From NCBI GenBank assembly GCA_015680685.1, contig MNCI01007634.1, positions 58,239 through 122,238 of the forward strand: DNA of 64,000 nucleotides, read 5' to 3'. The number at the start of each line of letters is the position of its first letter. Position 1 is the first letter of the stretch. Below the pieces are notes generated by a model that worked only from the letters and a program-made list of their open reading frames with translations, made no database searches and was not told the DNA's origin. Below are positions 33,925 through 45,470 of the stretch, piece by piece. The position numbers and the translations under genes were made by a program. The stretch comes from Gnetum montanum (taxonomy: Eukaryota > Streptophyta > Gnetopsida > Gnetales > Gnetaceae).

Positions 33925-34150
33925 TGGGCCCCATGCGATAGTTTAAGGCCATTTTAGACCATCGATAGTTTAAGGCCATTTCGAGCCATCACTAGTTTAA
34001 GACCATTTCGGGTCATGCAATAGTTTAAGGCCATTTTAGGCCATTTCTAGTTTAAGGCCATTTTGGGTCATATGATAGTTTGAGACCATTTCAGGCCATG
34101 TGATAATTTAAGGCCATTTTGGGCCATTTCTAGTTTAAGGCTATTTTGGG
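33925..34150 (-). repeat. Palindrome array 1 of element D
   Basis: Eight units of about 28 bp in plus-strand reading: TAGTTTAAGGCCATTTTGGG with CCAT. Each contains GGCC-N6-GGCC or a one-base variant. It sits between the antisense gene stop (33717) and the protease end (34295), i.e. between two convergent 3' ends. Confidence 0.82.
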
Positions 34151-34294
34151 CTCCACTTTTTTTTCTCTTCTATTTTCTTTTTTAAGCTAAATGAAAGCAT
34201 AACTAATGCAAGAAGCAAACATAATGCAAATTGAAACTATATAGGCAAAAGGGCTAAGGACAAGTTAGACAAGTAAGCAAGTTAGGGACATTCC

Positions 34295-34910
34295 CTAATC
34301 GCACAGATGTTTCCTAACCCAATGTGGGTTAGGCAATGCATAAGGCCTAGAAGACACTAGGTGGTACTCCCCTAGGCCATCATCTACCACCAAAAAGGGA
34401 AATTCTACCCATAGAGCTTCCTCATAGAGGCCACTTGTTTTGCTTGGTTCATTGATCAAAAAACATTGACCTTCATTGAAAGCAGGTGGTGTGTCTTCAA
34501 AGATTTCTACCTCTAACACTTGCTCAGTGTCTACATTATTGATGATCTGAGGGGCCATGTTGTCACCAAAGATTACCACTTCTCTACCTTCATAAGGTAA
34601 GTGGATATCTTGGTGGATTGGTGAAGAAACAATGCTTAGTTGGGCTAACCATGATCTCCCTAAGATTAGGTTGAATCTGGGCATCTCTTCAACCATGATG
34701 AACTCTACATTATTGTGGAATTTCTCTCATACCACAATATCAATCGTGACAATTCCCTTGACAACCACGTGTGCTCCATTGAAGGATTTTAAAAAGGCCA
34801 TTATTTTTGGCCTGATTTGATCCACTAGGCCAAGCTTATTGACAATGGGGAATAGGATAACATTGGTTACTACCCTATCATCTACGTTTACCCTATGAAT
34901 TTTATACTAG
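34295..34910 (-). pseudogene. PR: Protease of element D
   Basis: Minus-strand motifs: KIHRVNVDDRVVTNV at the active site, where element A has VDDGAATNV. The glycine after the catalytic Asp pair is Arg, which should abolish activity. SFNGAHVVVKG and MPRFNLILGRSWLAQ follow, then DIHLPYEGREV. One frame stays open for 133 codons (34696-34295). It aligns throughout with element A at 1590-2306. It is followed by array 1 with no link to RT. Confidence 0.8.
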
Positions 34911-37600
34911 CCCATGCAAATTGTTATGAACAAGGGTGTAGTGATTACTTGACCCTTCACAGGGTCAAATTTGATCACTTCATTGCGAAAGGTCAGGAGT
35001 GCTAACCTTGGTTCTTTGATTGTAGGTAAATGAATTACAACATGGATAGCCTTTTCCTCTGCTAGCATGTCTTCCTTAATAGGAATGGATGCCAACATAC
35101 AAACCAAGGCTTCATGATGCGTGAGGGAGGTCATAATTAGATTGTATAGGCTCAAAGTTGTATTCTTTTGTTTTAGATCCTACTTAACCTATGCAAGTGC
35201 ATCTAGAAAATCTTTTCCACCATTAGGTTGTTTGGTGGTCTTTATCTCCTCCATGCACCCTAAGAGACAAATTTCCCAAGGAGGAGGAGGAGACTTGTCT
35301 TTTGGTTGGACAGTGAGCCTTTGAGCTTCAGTAGTTGCTTATTGAGTGCACTTGTCTATGTTGGTGGCTTTAGATGATGAGGCCATGGGAATTGTTGGCA
35401 AGGGAGTAGGCTTAGGAGGACCTAGTTTAGTTCATTCCCTAGTCATCTTATTAAACAAATGCTCATCATGTCTCTTTAAGCAGGTAGGTCGTGATGTATT
35501 CCCCTCCACTGAACCCTAGGCAAATGGGAGGTCCACACGTTTTAACACCCTTATGACAAAAGGTGTTTGGGTTGTTGCCATAGCATGTTGTGGGACCTTA
35601 ACCACAAAGGCTATCATGGAACCCAAGGTGATGCTTTGATGACAAAGGGGGCCTATTGCCTAGTTGACATTGAGGCTTCAACATCATCAGAGGGCACATG
35701 GACCATAAATGATTCATGTGTTGGCTCTGTGTCATCATCAATGCTAACAACATTAATGATATATCCTACACTACTAGCATTTAATGGATCCTTATAGACT
35801 TTCATGGATTGGTTCTCTATCTAGATAGCATTACTTTCATCAAGGACCAACTTGCCTTAATCGATCATGTATTGGATATCATCCTTCAACACTAGGCAGT
35901 AATCCATATCATGGCCATGCAACTGATGGTAGTTGTAGAACCAGTCCATTCTAAAATTTTTGGGTACCAAAGGCTCATTAGGCATAGCCACAGAGGGGTC
36001 TTGAAGGACCTTGTAGTACCTATCATGGTGTTTTCTAGCATCCTATGACATTTGCTTATGCTAAATGCACCTAGCACTAAGCAGTTACTCCAAAAGTTCT
36101 GATGGCTTGATTGGAAAAGGGGTATATTTTGAGTGATCCTTGCACTCAAAGTTTGACCTTGGGGGAGCTTGCCCCATGGTCACTAATGATGCAAGTTGGT
36201 TTGTTCCTGTGTTATCAAAAATTGATGTTTTGTTATTGTTGGTAGGGGCCTTAGGTGTCTTTCCCACTTGCTTGCTTGTTCTTGGGCTTGGCTTCCTTAG
36301 CCACAACTACCACGGTGGTTGTCGTGGCTTTCACCTTTTCCTTGTCTCTCTTCACATGCATATTTTTGTAGACTATGTAAGTCGAGTCCTTGTTGGCCTC
36401 TACCACATCTTGTATGCTCTTTGTCTGAGCAAAAGCTTGGATAAGAGAATGCAGGGCTAAATAGTATATCTTTGATTTAATAAAATCATTTAGCAGGTGG
36501 GTTTCAACAATTAGCTCACAAATCTCATTTAGGGAGGCATTCCAACATTGTATGAATTTTTGTGCTAGCTCTAGCACATCTTGCTTAACATTCATGAGTT
36601 GGTCAAGCATGGCTTCTAGCTTTAGGTTGTGCTTAAAGCATGTTACAAACTAGCTTAGCAACTCCTCCAGAGTTGAGATGGAAGCTTGAGGAAGCACGTG
36701 ATACCAATCTAAAGCTTTGTTGATTAGAGACATGGCAAAGACACAGATAATCACATGTGTCCATGCTTGCAGTAATAATAACTTAGAACAGAAAGTGACT
36801 AAGTGGGAATTTAGGTCACCCTCACCATTATGTTTTTTGAATTAGGGAAGTTGGACTGTAGGAGGTACTATGAGTAGAGGAATAGCAAGGCTAATGGGAT
36901 CATCCTGATAGAAGTCCATTACATGGACCATTTTCTAGTTGGCCGCTTTAAGCCACCTAACCTCCTCGATGAGAGTTTGGATAAGCTGGAATGCTTGGTC
37001 TAGACTTAGGAATGTTACAGAGGGTTGCATTAGCTATGCCGTTGGTGGTGCCATCAAAGGTGCCCATAGCCCTGTAGTAGGTTGTGCGACCATATGTGAT
37101 GCTTGGTACATTTGCTACTATGTGTACTATAGCACCTAGGACAATTGAATAGTAGGTAAAGATGTTACTACCCACCATGCAATTGAGGTTGGAGCTATTT
37201 TTGGTGCTGGGACTGATATGGTTGGAATGATGGAAATGTGACTTGTGTGTGGCTATGATATAGACATGGTATGCACATAGGATAGTTTTTCCATCATAGA
37301 TGTTGGTTGTGAAGGCTAAATAGATTACGAGGAAATGACAAGGGGAAAAGGGGTAGAAGGTCCTACATTTTGTTGCATAGATAGGATCGAGTGGCTAGGT
37401 ACCATCGGTGAAGTTTTAGGCTATGGAAGCATCATAGATGCCTCAAAGAAGGTAGAAGATTATAACTAGTGTAGTAGGAATACAAAGGTAGACTATGAGA
37501 TTGAGATGTAGAGTGGGATGCCACTATTAGAATGGGACTCAAACTCCTCTTGCCCATCTTTTTCATCATAGTTGGATGCTAAATCTTGCTCTTTTTTCCC
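34911..37600 (-). pseudogene. gag: gag of element D
   Basis: From the minus strand: an acidic, Pro-rich N terminus (about 37600-37050), a capsid domain (36990-36470) with FKKHNGEGDLNSHLVTFCSK, then ALDWYHVLPQASISTLEELL and CWNASLNEICELI, a basic linker, and a knuckle-like segment near 35960-35890 (RMDWFYNYHQLHGHDMDYC). A C-terminal linker has HREALV-type and AIHVVI motifs shared with element A (1375-1460). Capsid motifs fit the retrotransposon gag family (PF03732). There are several stops and frameshifts. Confidence 0.78.
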
Positions 37601-38398
37601 ACTCATCCTAATATGTTGGTCCAAAATCCATTTGAAAGATTCAGTAAGTAGTATAACCACATCAGGGGTGGGAAGGAACTCCCTTCTATTTCAATGGATA
37701 ATTTCAAAACTACACTTTTCTTCCATTTCTTGGTGGTCCAATGGTAGGCCCACCTAAATCTTTGTGCAAAAACAGTTGTATCATTCATCATCAAGTGCCA
37801 TGTGTTTGGGAGATTGATGTCGTAGTCTAAGAAACTACTGTTGTGGTTGTACTAGGCTAAGTGGATGCTTGATGTCTACCATGTGTTGCATGAGGTAGAT
37901 CAACTCTAAGCTCAAGGTAATAGATGAGGTGTTAATAGGGTTCATTTTTATTACGTAAGAAAATATTTGAGAAAAAGAGATGCTTGCAAAAATTTTTAAG
38001 TATAGAAAATTTAAGATAAAATGGCTAAGTATGAAAACTATAAAGAAAATAGGCCAAAAGTGGCTAAGTCTAGAAACACTAAGAAAATGGTTATCTATGC
38101 TATTATGCTTATCATGCTTTAAGGGATTTTTATGCTCATAGCATGTCACACTCTATTGAACACTTAGAGCTTAACATAGTAGATAGTTTGGGCTTTCCAT
38201 TCTACAAGGTTCTAGGGGAACCATCAACTAGGACCAATCTGCACCAACCAGAACATAGACAACTCCTGTGCTAACCTATGATCCAGCTACTACCATGGTA
38301 GGTCCATAGGGGTGCTATGTTTATGCTAGCTTACTGCTAGTTACGAGGGTGTAGAAAGCACATGGGACTACCCATGGCACACAAAAGGAATGGGAGGT
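37601..38398 (-). other. Leader of element D
   Basis: Non-coding DNA between PBS and gag. Internal repeats of GTGGCTAAGT..AGAAAA lie near 38020-38090. No gene seen. Confidence 0.5.
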
Positions 38399-38414
38399 CC
38401 TTCTTCTAGCACCA
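38399..38414 (-). other. Primer-binding site of element D
   Basis: The minus strand reads TGGTGCTAGAAGAAGG five bases after the LTR end. The same word is at 49269-49284 in element G. It partly resembles the 3' end complement of plant tRNA-Leu (recalled, not checked). Confidence 0.65.
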
Positions 38415-38419
38415 AAAAT

Positions 38420-40308
38420 TGTAATGTCTGAAAATGTCGATGGCTAGAACGCTGAGAGGTTTACAAGCTATAGCTAACCCCAAATTTGTGTGAGGACCAT
38501 GCTAGGAGAAATAGAAATGAGGTGCCTTGAATGGTCTAGTCAATTAGATAGGGAGTTATGTGGTGTAACAATAACCATTTGTAAACAGAGTTTTTAGGGA
38601 GCTTCGTGTAGGAGCTAGGACAATGATCAAGAACATAGTGTAATGTAACGTGAATATGCGAATGCATATTGATAGTAGAAGAAAGTGCAAAATTAATGCT
38701 GAAAAATTTGAAACAAATGCTAAGAATATAGAACTAGAGTTCAAGTGTGGAGAAATGCATTGCTCGAAGATCAGGGAGCACAACTTTTGATTGAATAATG
38801 TTTGAAGCTAGTACGTGATGTTAGACAGGCACAATGATAGTGTAGCAGTGTAGTCACAGTCTCTGGGATGTCATGGACACAGTGCTAACAACTGAAAAGA
38901 AGGCTAAACCTACTGGGCTTACAGTCATCATGCTATGTAGATGCAAGGAAGACTATGTCACGGTACTTGGCCAGGTGTCAAGCTTGGGTGCTTAGGTGTA
39001 GGAGTAACAAATATGCTAGAAGTGCTCAAATTTGTAATTCTCAAAATGATTTGCCAAGCAAACTCATAAAATATTAATTATTGGAGTATTTATAGGGCTA
39101 GGGTTGACATGAGATGCGAACTAGGTGCCATGTGGCCTAGGCCCCACATAACATGGGCATGGATAAGTCACGCTAACATGTTATGATCATAATGTCAAGC
39201 TCTAAGTGTTAAGCTCTAAGTGTTACACTCTGCAAGATAGGAATGGGAACTCAAAAACTACCAAACTGTGACCATACTACCTGGATTGCATGTGCCAAAG
39301 TTTGAGAGACTATCATATACCTATAAACAATGCCAAAACAAATGCAACTTGAAGTCTACACTTCAAGACTATCTCTTCCCCCTCTTCTAAGTAGGGTCAA
39401 GCATAGGAACAATTTTGGGGATCAATGGGGGATGCAAAAGCAAGGTAGACTACTGATCTTGGCCATTGGAGGGATGTCGAAGCTGAAATGAAGGTTGATG
39501 CTGAGTTTTGGGAGCTTCTAAAAGCATTTGAAGGCATTTTCCATGTGTCATGCTATCTACACTACACATCATGACAAGGTGTAGCATGAACACTTAGAAA
39601 ATTTTTGCAAAATTTGACTTGTCATGCTATCTATGTTGCACAGCGTAGCAGAGCATAGCACTAATACTTTGATGAATTTTGCCAAAATTTGCAATGTTTC
39701 TTTATGGAATGCTAACCACATTCTAGGGTGTAGTAGGACAGGAAACCTTAGAAGTTAGAAAATTGCCAAATGGATCTCCCATGTCTAGATAGCTTGATAG
39801 ATCCTTGTCTAACACTTAGGAAAAATTTGACCCTAAAACTTGTCAAGTTGGCTATGCTGTGCAACATAGCAGAGCATGATAGGCCCACAAGATAGAAAAC
39901 TTGCCAAAATGTTTTGTCCATCTTGAGCACTTTTGATAGACTCTAGCCTGATGCTTGGGTGAACTGGCAACCAGGACATTTGTTAAGGTGGACAAGATAG
40001 AGAGTGTAGCGAGCTTGATAGTTTGGGAGATAAAAATTTTCCAAACTATTTGGTCCATCCCAAGTGATCCTTAACCACTTCTGGCTTGATATTTGTGCAA
40101 ATTGGCCATGGAAGTGTGTGCTATGCTAGCTGTGCTATGGAGCATACCAGAAAAACTTAGCAAACTTTTGCAAAAATTAGGACTTTAGGTGTGCTACGCT
40201 ATCTACATTGCACAGTGTGACACCAAACTTAGAAAAATTTTGCCCAAGTTTTGACACTTAGACAAATCTGTCATGGAATTGTAGAAGCCCAAATTTCATG
40301 GTGTTTCA
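38420..40308 (-). repeat. LTR5: 5' LTR of element D
   Basis: 1889 bp; on the minus strand it starts TGAAACACCATGAAATTTGG and ends GACATTACA. It is followed by the PBS and preceded by element G sequence. The TATA box is the minus strand of 39087-39098 (GCCCTATAAATA). Palindromes of the CTATGCT-type lie near 39560, 39635, 39850, 40130 and 40195. It is collinear with LTR4. Confidence 0.82.
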
Positions 40309-40578
40309 ATAGGTATAGAGTGAATGATGAAGGATTGATTAAGTATGATCAAGTCCTACCCTTGGCAAACATGGCATTAGAAGTGTTTTCTCAAAGTACC
40401 TTCATGAGGCTTATGATGTTAGAGTAGCTAAAAGATGATTTCAATAGGTATACATCTCATTACTTCCAAGCCTACCACAAGTGTGAGGCCAATGGGATTG
40501 CTCATGTTTTGTGAGGCCTTCTAGACTTAGGTGTGCATGCATCCATAGCATTTAGGGCCCTTGCATTGCTTAAACTAG
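40309..40578 (+). pseudogene. Antisense gene of element G, next exon after the D insertion
   Basis: The plus-strand frame has ANMALEVFSQSTFM, LKDDFNRYTSHYFQAYHKCE and a donor CTAG/GTAAGA at 40579. It aligns with D's exon 30640-30943 (LLQIALQEFSFTENM, YPTRYLKSYVKC), which follows the FCP1-like exon there. So the exon series broken at 18655 resumes here. A few stops are present. What follows (40580-40802) is AT-rich intron-like DNA up to element H. Confidence 0.62.
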
Positions 40579-40802
40579 GTAAGAAACCTTAATAGTTTTT
40601 AAAAAAATTTTGATAACTAATATCAACATTCTCTAGTTGTGTTGTTTTTTCTGTGTTACTTAGGCCTTAACTATTTAATTTATTTTTGCTACATAGTTAT
40701 GAGCTTAATTTTTAATTTTTTTAATGTTTGTTATATATTTATATTTTTTTATTTTATGTGATGTACACATGCTTAAAGGCTAATTGGATATCCATGTTGT
40801 GT

Positions 40803-41235
40803 TGTAGATCTTGTGCCAAACTCTACTGTTGCCATAATAACCTCAAGACTTGTAAAGATTGATCTCAATTAAAGAGAGATGTCTCATTGGAAAATGTAAC
40901 ATCTTCTATTGGATGTCTATTGGGAGACCTTTACTCTTGGATGTAGGCATCTACTATTTTTACAAGAAATCTCCTCAACTTTTGATCTTTATGTTTTAAG
41001 GATTTCTCCTATCAATTTTCCTTCTTGCTAGCCCTTGAAGCATCTTCATTTGATTTGTAGCCTTCATTTGTGTCCATGCTCTCATATTGCCCATGTCGTC
41101 TTCATTTTGACATATCATTGTAGATCCTATTTTCTTAGGTTCTTAGATCTTATTGTGAAATTCTTTTTCATGTCCTAAAAATACATTATCCCCAATAAAC
41201 ATTCTATGTTCTCCATTTTCCTTAAGGTTTTAATA
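40803..41235 (-). repeat. Truncated 3' LTR of element H
   Basis: It matches 46130-46551, including GAGATGTCTCATTGGAAAATG, GGATGTAGGCATCTACTATT and the LTR end CCTTAAGGTTTTAATATA. The first part of the repeat, on the low side, is missing. Confidence 0.72.
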
Positions 41236-41268
41236 TACTAAAAGATAAAAAATCTCCCTCTTTTTGGT
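41236..41268 (-). other. Polypurine tract region of element H
   Basis: The minus strand reads AAAAAGAGGGAGATTTTTTA next to the LTR start, a plausible PPT with a short T-rich insertion. Confidence 0.55.
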
Positions 41269-41639
41269 AATGCCCAAAACTTAAGAAAATGCATTAGTAG
41301 ATATTATGACATAAAATTTAAGAATCAATAAATAGTAAAATACTTAAGACATTTAAATTCCAATGATAGCCAAAGGGAATTTCTAAGGTAAAAACATAAG
41401 AGCTCAAGCTAATAGGTTCAATACAAAAAAAAGGATTTCCACATACTATCCAAGGGTCAACCTATCTATATAGCATATTATATGAATCCATATACACAGG
41501 ACATGATGTTCATAAGCATATATCCATACATATACATATGACATACTATCACTATCCATCCACAATGTACAAATGTATACTATTCACAAAACCAACTTTC
41601 CAAAAAAAAGTGTTCAAAAATTATCCTTTTTTATTGGAC

Positions 41640-43041
41640 ATCACCAAAAAGGAAGGACCACCCAAGGATTCTAATTACTAATCTTAGTGGTGTCATCTAA
41701 ATCCTTATCAGAAGCAGTTGTAGCATGAGAAGGTTTGTAGGTCTCCTCCTCATCTTCATCACTACTAATGTTGGTGTTGGAGACACACTACTCATCATCA
41801 TTGTTCAAAGATGTTATTTGAATTGGAGCCCTCCATGGATGGAGCTTAACTTTAAATTGAGATGAAGCTAGTCGATTCTACTAGGATGGAGCCTTTTGAA
41901 AGGATAATAAACCATCCTTCCTCTAATAAGTGAGAGGATTAGTAGGTTTCCATTGGGAAGAAGTCCCAAAGATGCACTCCATGGCCTACTACTCAAATGT
42001 TTGTGGAGCATCATCTTGATGAAAAGAATTGGGTCTATTGTGCATGGGATTAGGAAACTTTCCTTGAAAACATGTTGGTGGTGCATCAATCTCATCTAAA
42101 TTAGATGCATTTTTCAAGTCATAAGTCTAGAAAGGCCCAAATATGTTGAATGTCTAAGTGGGGATAGATAGTCCTCCTCACTATTTGATATGGAAAGAGT
42201 GGTAATCTCCTTAAACTACTACCTATTAGGAGGAAGAGGTACTCCAACTGCATCCATTCTCTTACAAAGGTAAGAGAAATTCTTGATAATAGAACCAACA
42301 AAGATCTTAAGAAATAGGTTTAGACCTTCTCAACTTAGAAGAGGTCTAAAATGGTGATGCAGATCCCTTGTCCCTTGTTTTGTAAGCCCTAGTGTTGGGT
42401 TTTGCATCTTCAACATAGGTGGAGCTCCCCTTTTCTAAATACTCATCAAGGTTCCTCTTGTCTTTAAGCAAAGGCATGTCAAAAATGGAAACATCTCTAT
42501 ATTGGATCAACAAACTGATGAGGTGATGATGCCCATAGATTCTCTCCTTAGTGAACAAGCCCAACATGTCCTGACAGAGAGTATGACCCAAGTATAAAGG
42601 TTGTCCTCTAAGAAGGAAATAGAGAACAAATTCTTGGGTTGGCAATAAATAGTTATAGTTTCCTCCTTTTACAATGAAATTATATAAAATAATGAGAGAG
42701 AGGATGGAAGAATCTGGAGCCATTTGACACCTATAAATTCTTCCACTATGTAGAGATACTAATTGCCAAAACAAAGCATCACAAAATTCATCTTGGGAGA
42801 TAGGAATCACATAATTTGTAAAAATTTCATTCATGGAATAAATGGTGATATTAAAAGCTTTAGCACTAGATATCCCAGTATTTTCATTAACTACTTTAGA
42901 AGAAACATCGATCAACATGCCCCCAACCATGGTAGTGAAAGCCCCAACAAATGCATTTGTAATCATAATGTTGTAATAAAATTCTCTTATGAGAATTTTA
43001 GGCATATAAAAGTTCATGAAAATGGATGAAATCCAATTCAA
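41640..43041 (-). pseudogene. Extra ORF of element H resembling a plant transposon protein
   Basis: A 231-codon frame at 43041-42346 reads as a mostly helical protein with REFYYN near the start, DEFCDALFWQLVSLHSGRI, and LLPTQEFVLYFLLRGQPLYLG, then HHHLISLLIQYRDVSIFDMP. The pattern (REFY.N, threonine/proline turn, long hydrophobic helix with GxPL..G, final HHLIS.L) resembles the 'putative plant transposon protein' family (PF20167-like). A poorly open stretch to 41640 may be its C-terminal part. It occupies the place of pol. A similar domain style is seen in the antisense gene of A and D. The assignment is tentative. Confidence 0.5.
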
Positions 43042-43499
43042 AACTCAAAAAAATCCCATGAATTCCTTCAAAAGGTACTACTGAAAATAAAGAGAAAATT
43101 CAAAGATAATAGAGAGGGTTTGAGTTATCTCAAACTGATGCTGGGCATCAATGGATCTAAATTATGGAAAATAAGTACTTGGAGTATAGAAGAAAGCTCC
43201 ATTTAACTTCTTGCTCTTCCTTGATAACATTCCAAATTTCTTTTAAGCCATGGATTTTAAATAAAAATTCACAACTCATTATTGTTAATGAAGCCCTGGT
43301 CATCTACCCTTGGTCATCTATGCTTGAACATGTAAGAATGAATGAGAAATGAAGATTTGAATTTATATAATTACCATAGTCAAGGGTTTTTTATGGAAAG
43401 ATAGATGTCTCATGGTAGATGTCTTCTAGTGGACATCCTAGGAAGAAAGGTTTAGGAATGACTACCAATGATTATAGTCTTAAGAGATTTTCAAAATGA

Positions 43500-45414
43500 A
43501 TTAAAAACTTACCTCTACATACCTTTCTTACTGAGGAAGATGAAGGTGCCTAAGGAGATTAAGAGTGAGATTCCTATTTTAAGGTATCTTCCCTAATGCA
43601 AATTTGTTATATTTCTAGATACTAGCTCCCCTTCACAAACTTGTTGTAGAGGATTTTCTCACTATCATCTTTCTTATTTTTTATTCTCCATACCTTCCTA
43701 ACTCCCTTGCCCTTTTGATTTTCCCATGTTTTCTTATTTTCTTATACACTTTCCTTTCTAAAAATATTTGTATGAGACCAAGGAGTTTTGTGATATGTTT
43801 AGGTATTCATATGATAATTCTTTAAATTGTAAATTCATTTCTTATGTCCAAATCTATTACAATAATAACACCTAATCCTTTTGTTTAGATTAAATTTATC
43901 AAACCTTTGAGTTTCCCTTTAGTTAAATTTAGTGCTAGTAGTTATATTAATCTTTGAAAGGGCCTCTTGTTTGGATACATTTTGTGTGTATTCTTGTTCT
44001 TTTTTATAGCAACCTAGTCCACTTTTATCACTTGGACTTCTTCCTTGTCCAAGAACTATTCAAAGTGATTCTTTTCCTTTAATCAACTTCTCATTTACAA
44101 TTTTAGCATCTACAAGTTCTTTCTTAATCTACTCATAGGATAGGGTTAGTTTTTTATCCTTAGCCCTTAGATCTAAGGTTTCTTTTATGAGGTCTAAAAT
44201 TTTTATATTTAATAAAGAGAAATCTTGATACTTGTTTGTTAATTCCTTCTTTAATTTCATACAAATATTTTGAAGAGATATAAGTTCATTGCACAAGAGG
44301 TCATTTCTTTCTTAATTAGTTTCCATTTGATCATCATCATATGATAAGCTAGTATCATCATTTGTAAGAGCCATATAGATGAGATGTGAATATTTTGAAG
44401 TGTCATACACCTCTTCTTTACTTTGCTCTCCATCATTCTAGCTTTAGTAGAAGTTATTCCTTTTCATGTCTATGTCAATCTTATCCTTCATTACGACCTA
44501 CCAGTGCTAGGATATTCAAAGGCCACATGGCCTCTTCCACCACATACTCAACATTCTATTGAAAAAGAATTAAAATTTGAATTTGAGAAATTCATACCTT
44601 TATATTTACCTTTGATGTTGGATTGGTTGGATTCTTGTTGGTTGAAGGTTCTTCCTTTACTTGCTAGAAGCCTTTGAAATCTTCTTGTTGATAATGTTAT
44701 TTCCTTTTCAATGTTCATTTCTTGTTCATTTAGTTCCTTCTCTTTACATGTTGATTTCAAGGAAATGGACTTTTCTTTTATTGCTCCATCACTTATGAGA
44801 TTCATCTCGTAAGTAATAAGAGAACTTTTAAGCTCTTCAAATTTTAAGACCAAAAAATCTCTATTTTCTTCCATAGATATAACCTTAAGTCTAAATTTAG
44901 GTTGTAGTGTTTTAATAATTTTAATGGTTACATCACTCTTAGGTAAGTCCTTACGTGTACCCCTAATTTCTACAACAAAATCATTTTCCCTAAACAAATA
45001 ATCTTTAATCTTTTCACCTTCCCTCATTTTAATTTTGTCATTTTCACTTTGCAAAATCAAAAGGTTTGATTGTTTGACTATGGATGTGCCCTCATAGGTG
45101 GATTCTAAGGTTTTTCAAATTTCTTTAGTAGTTTTACATCCAGCTACTCTATTAAATTTATATTTATTTAATGCACAATATAAACAATTTTTTGCTTTAG
45201 AATCATGCATAAACGTATCTCTTGCTTTAGACATCCACTTGCTTCATGGCTTGAGGACCTTTGATGCACTATCAATAGACAATGTGTAGCCTTCAAGGAT
45301 TAACTCATATATCTTAAATTCCATTAACTCAAAGAAGCCTTGCATCCCTTACTTTGAATAAGCAAAGTCAGACACATCAAACATAGGTGGCTTTTTGTAG
45401 GATGTCCCCTCCAT
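43500..45414 (-). pseudogene. gag: Copia-type gag of element H
   Basis: The minus strand starts at ATG 45414-45412 with MEGTSYKKPPMFDVSDFAY, a typical Ty1/copia gag opening. The UBN2-like capsid region follows, the longest open part at 45060-44548 (GEKIKDYLFRENDFV, LKFEELKSSLITYE). Two CCHC-like knuckles follow: CWECGKRRGHVAFEYP near 44540 and CYYCNRFGHKK near 43860. Several stops. It ends in basic, Lys-rich sequence without a protease. Confidence 0.7.
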
Positions 45415-45452
45415 AGTTCACTCTTGAAAGTTAAAGTACAAACTTAAGAGTA

Positions 45453-45469
45453 CCATGATTTTATACCAC
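45453..45469 (-). other. Primer-binding site of element H
   Basis: The minus strand reads GTGGTATAAAATCATGG beside the LTR end TCTACA. It is a decayed form of the initiator-Met-type site TGGTATCAGAGCCATGG common in copia elements. Confidence 0.6.
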
Positions 45470-45470
45470 T

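Larger units (their letters stand above)
18656..40308 (-). mobile_element. Element D: 21.65-kb Ty3/gypsy retrotransposon with both LTRs
   Basis: On the minus strand the order is 5' LTR (40308-38420), PBS, leader, gag, protease, array 1, antisense region (29921-33717, plus strand), an LTR in antisense orientation (26709-28821), RT, RNase H, integrase, array 2, spacer, PPT and 3' LTR (20534-18656). Both LTRs are close to 1.88 kb. The flanks are ATAGC (18651-18655) and ATAGG (40309-40313), a 4/5 match consistent with a 5-bp TSD. The insertion splits an exon series of element G's antisense gene: its exons end before 18656 and resume at 40309, which supports the unit boundaries independently. Confidence 0.82.

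Noticed and set aside
33925-34150. Regularly spaced palindromic repeats, CRISPR-like at first sight
   Set aside because: Units are degenerate, the 'spacers' are only a few bases, no cas genes exist, and the context is a eukaryotic retrotransposon.
42346-43041. A host gene inside element H
   Set aside because: It lies between copia gag and the PPT on the element's own strand, lacks introns, and resembles a transposon-associated family, so I treat it as element-borne.
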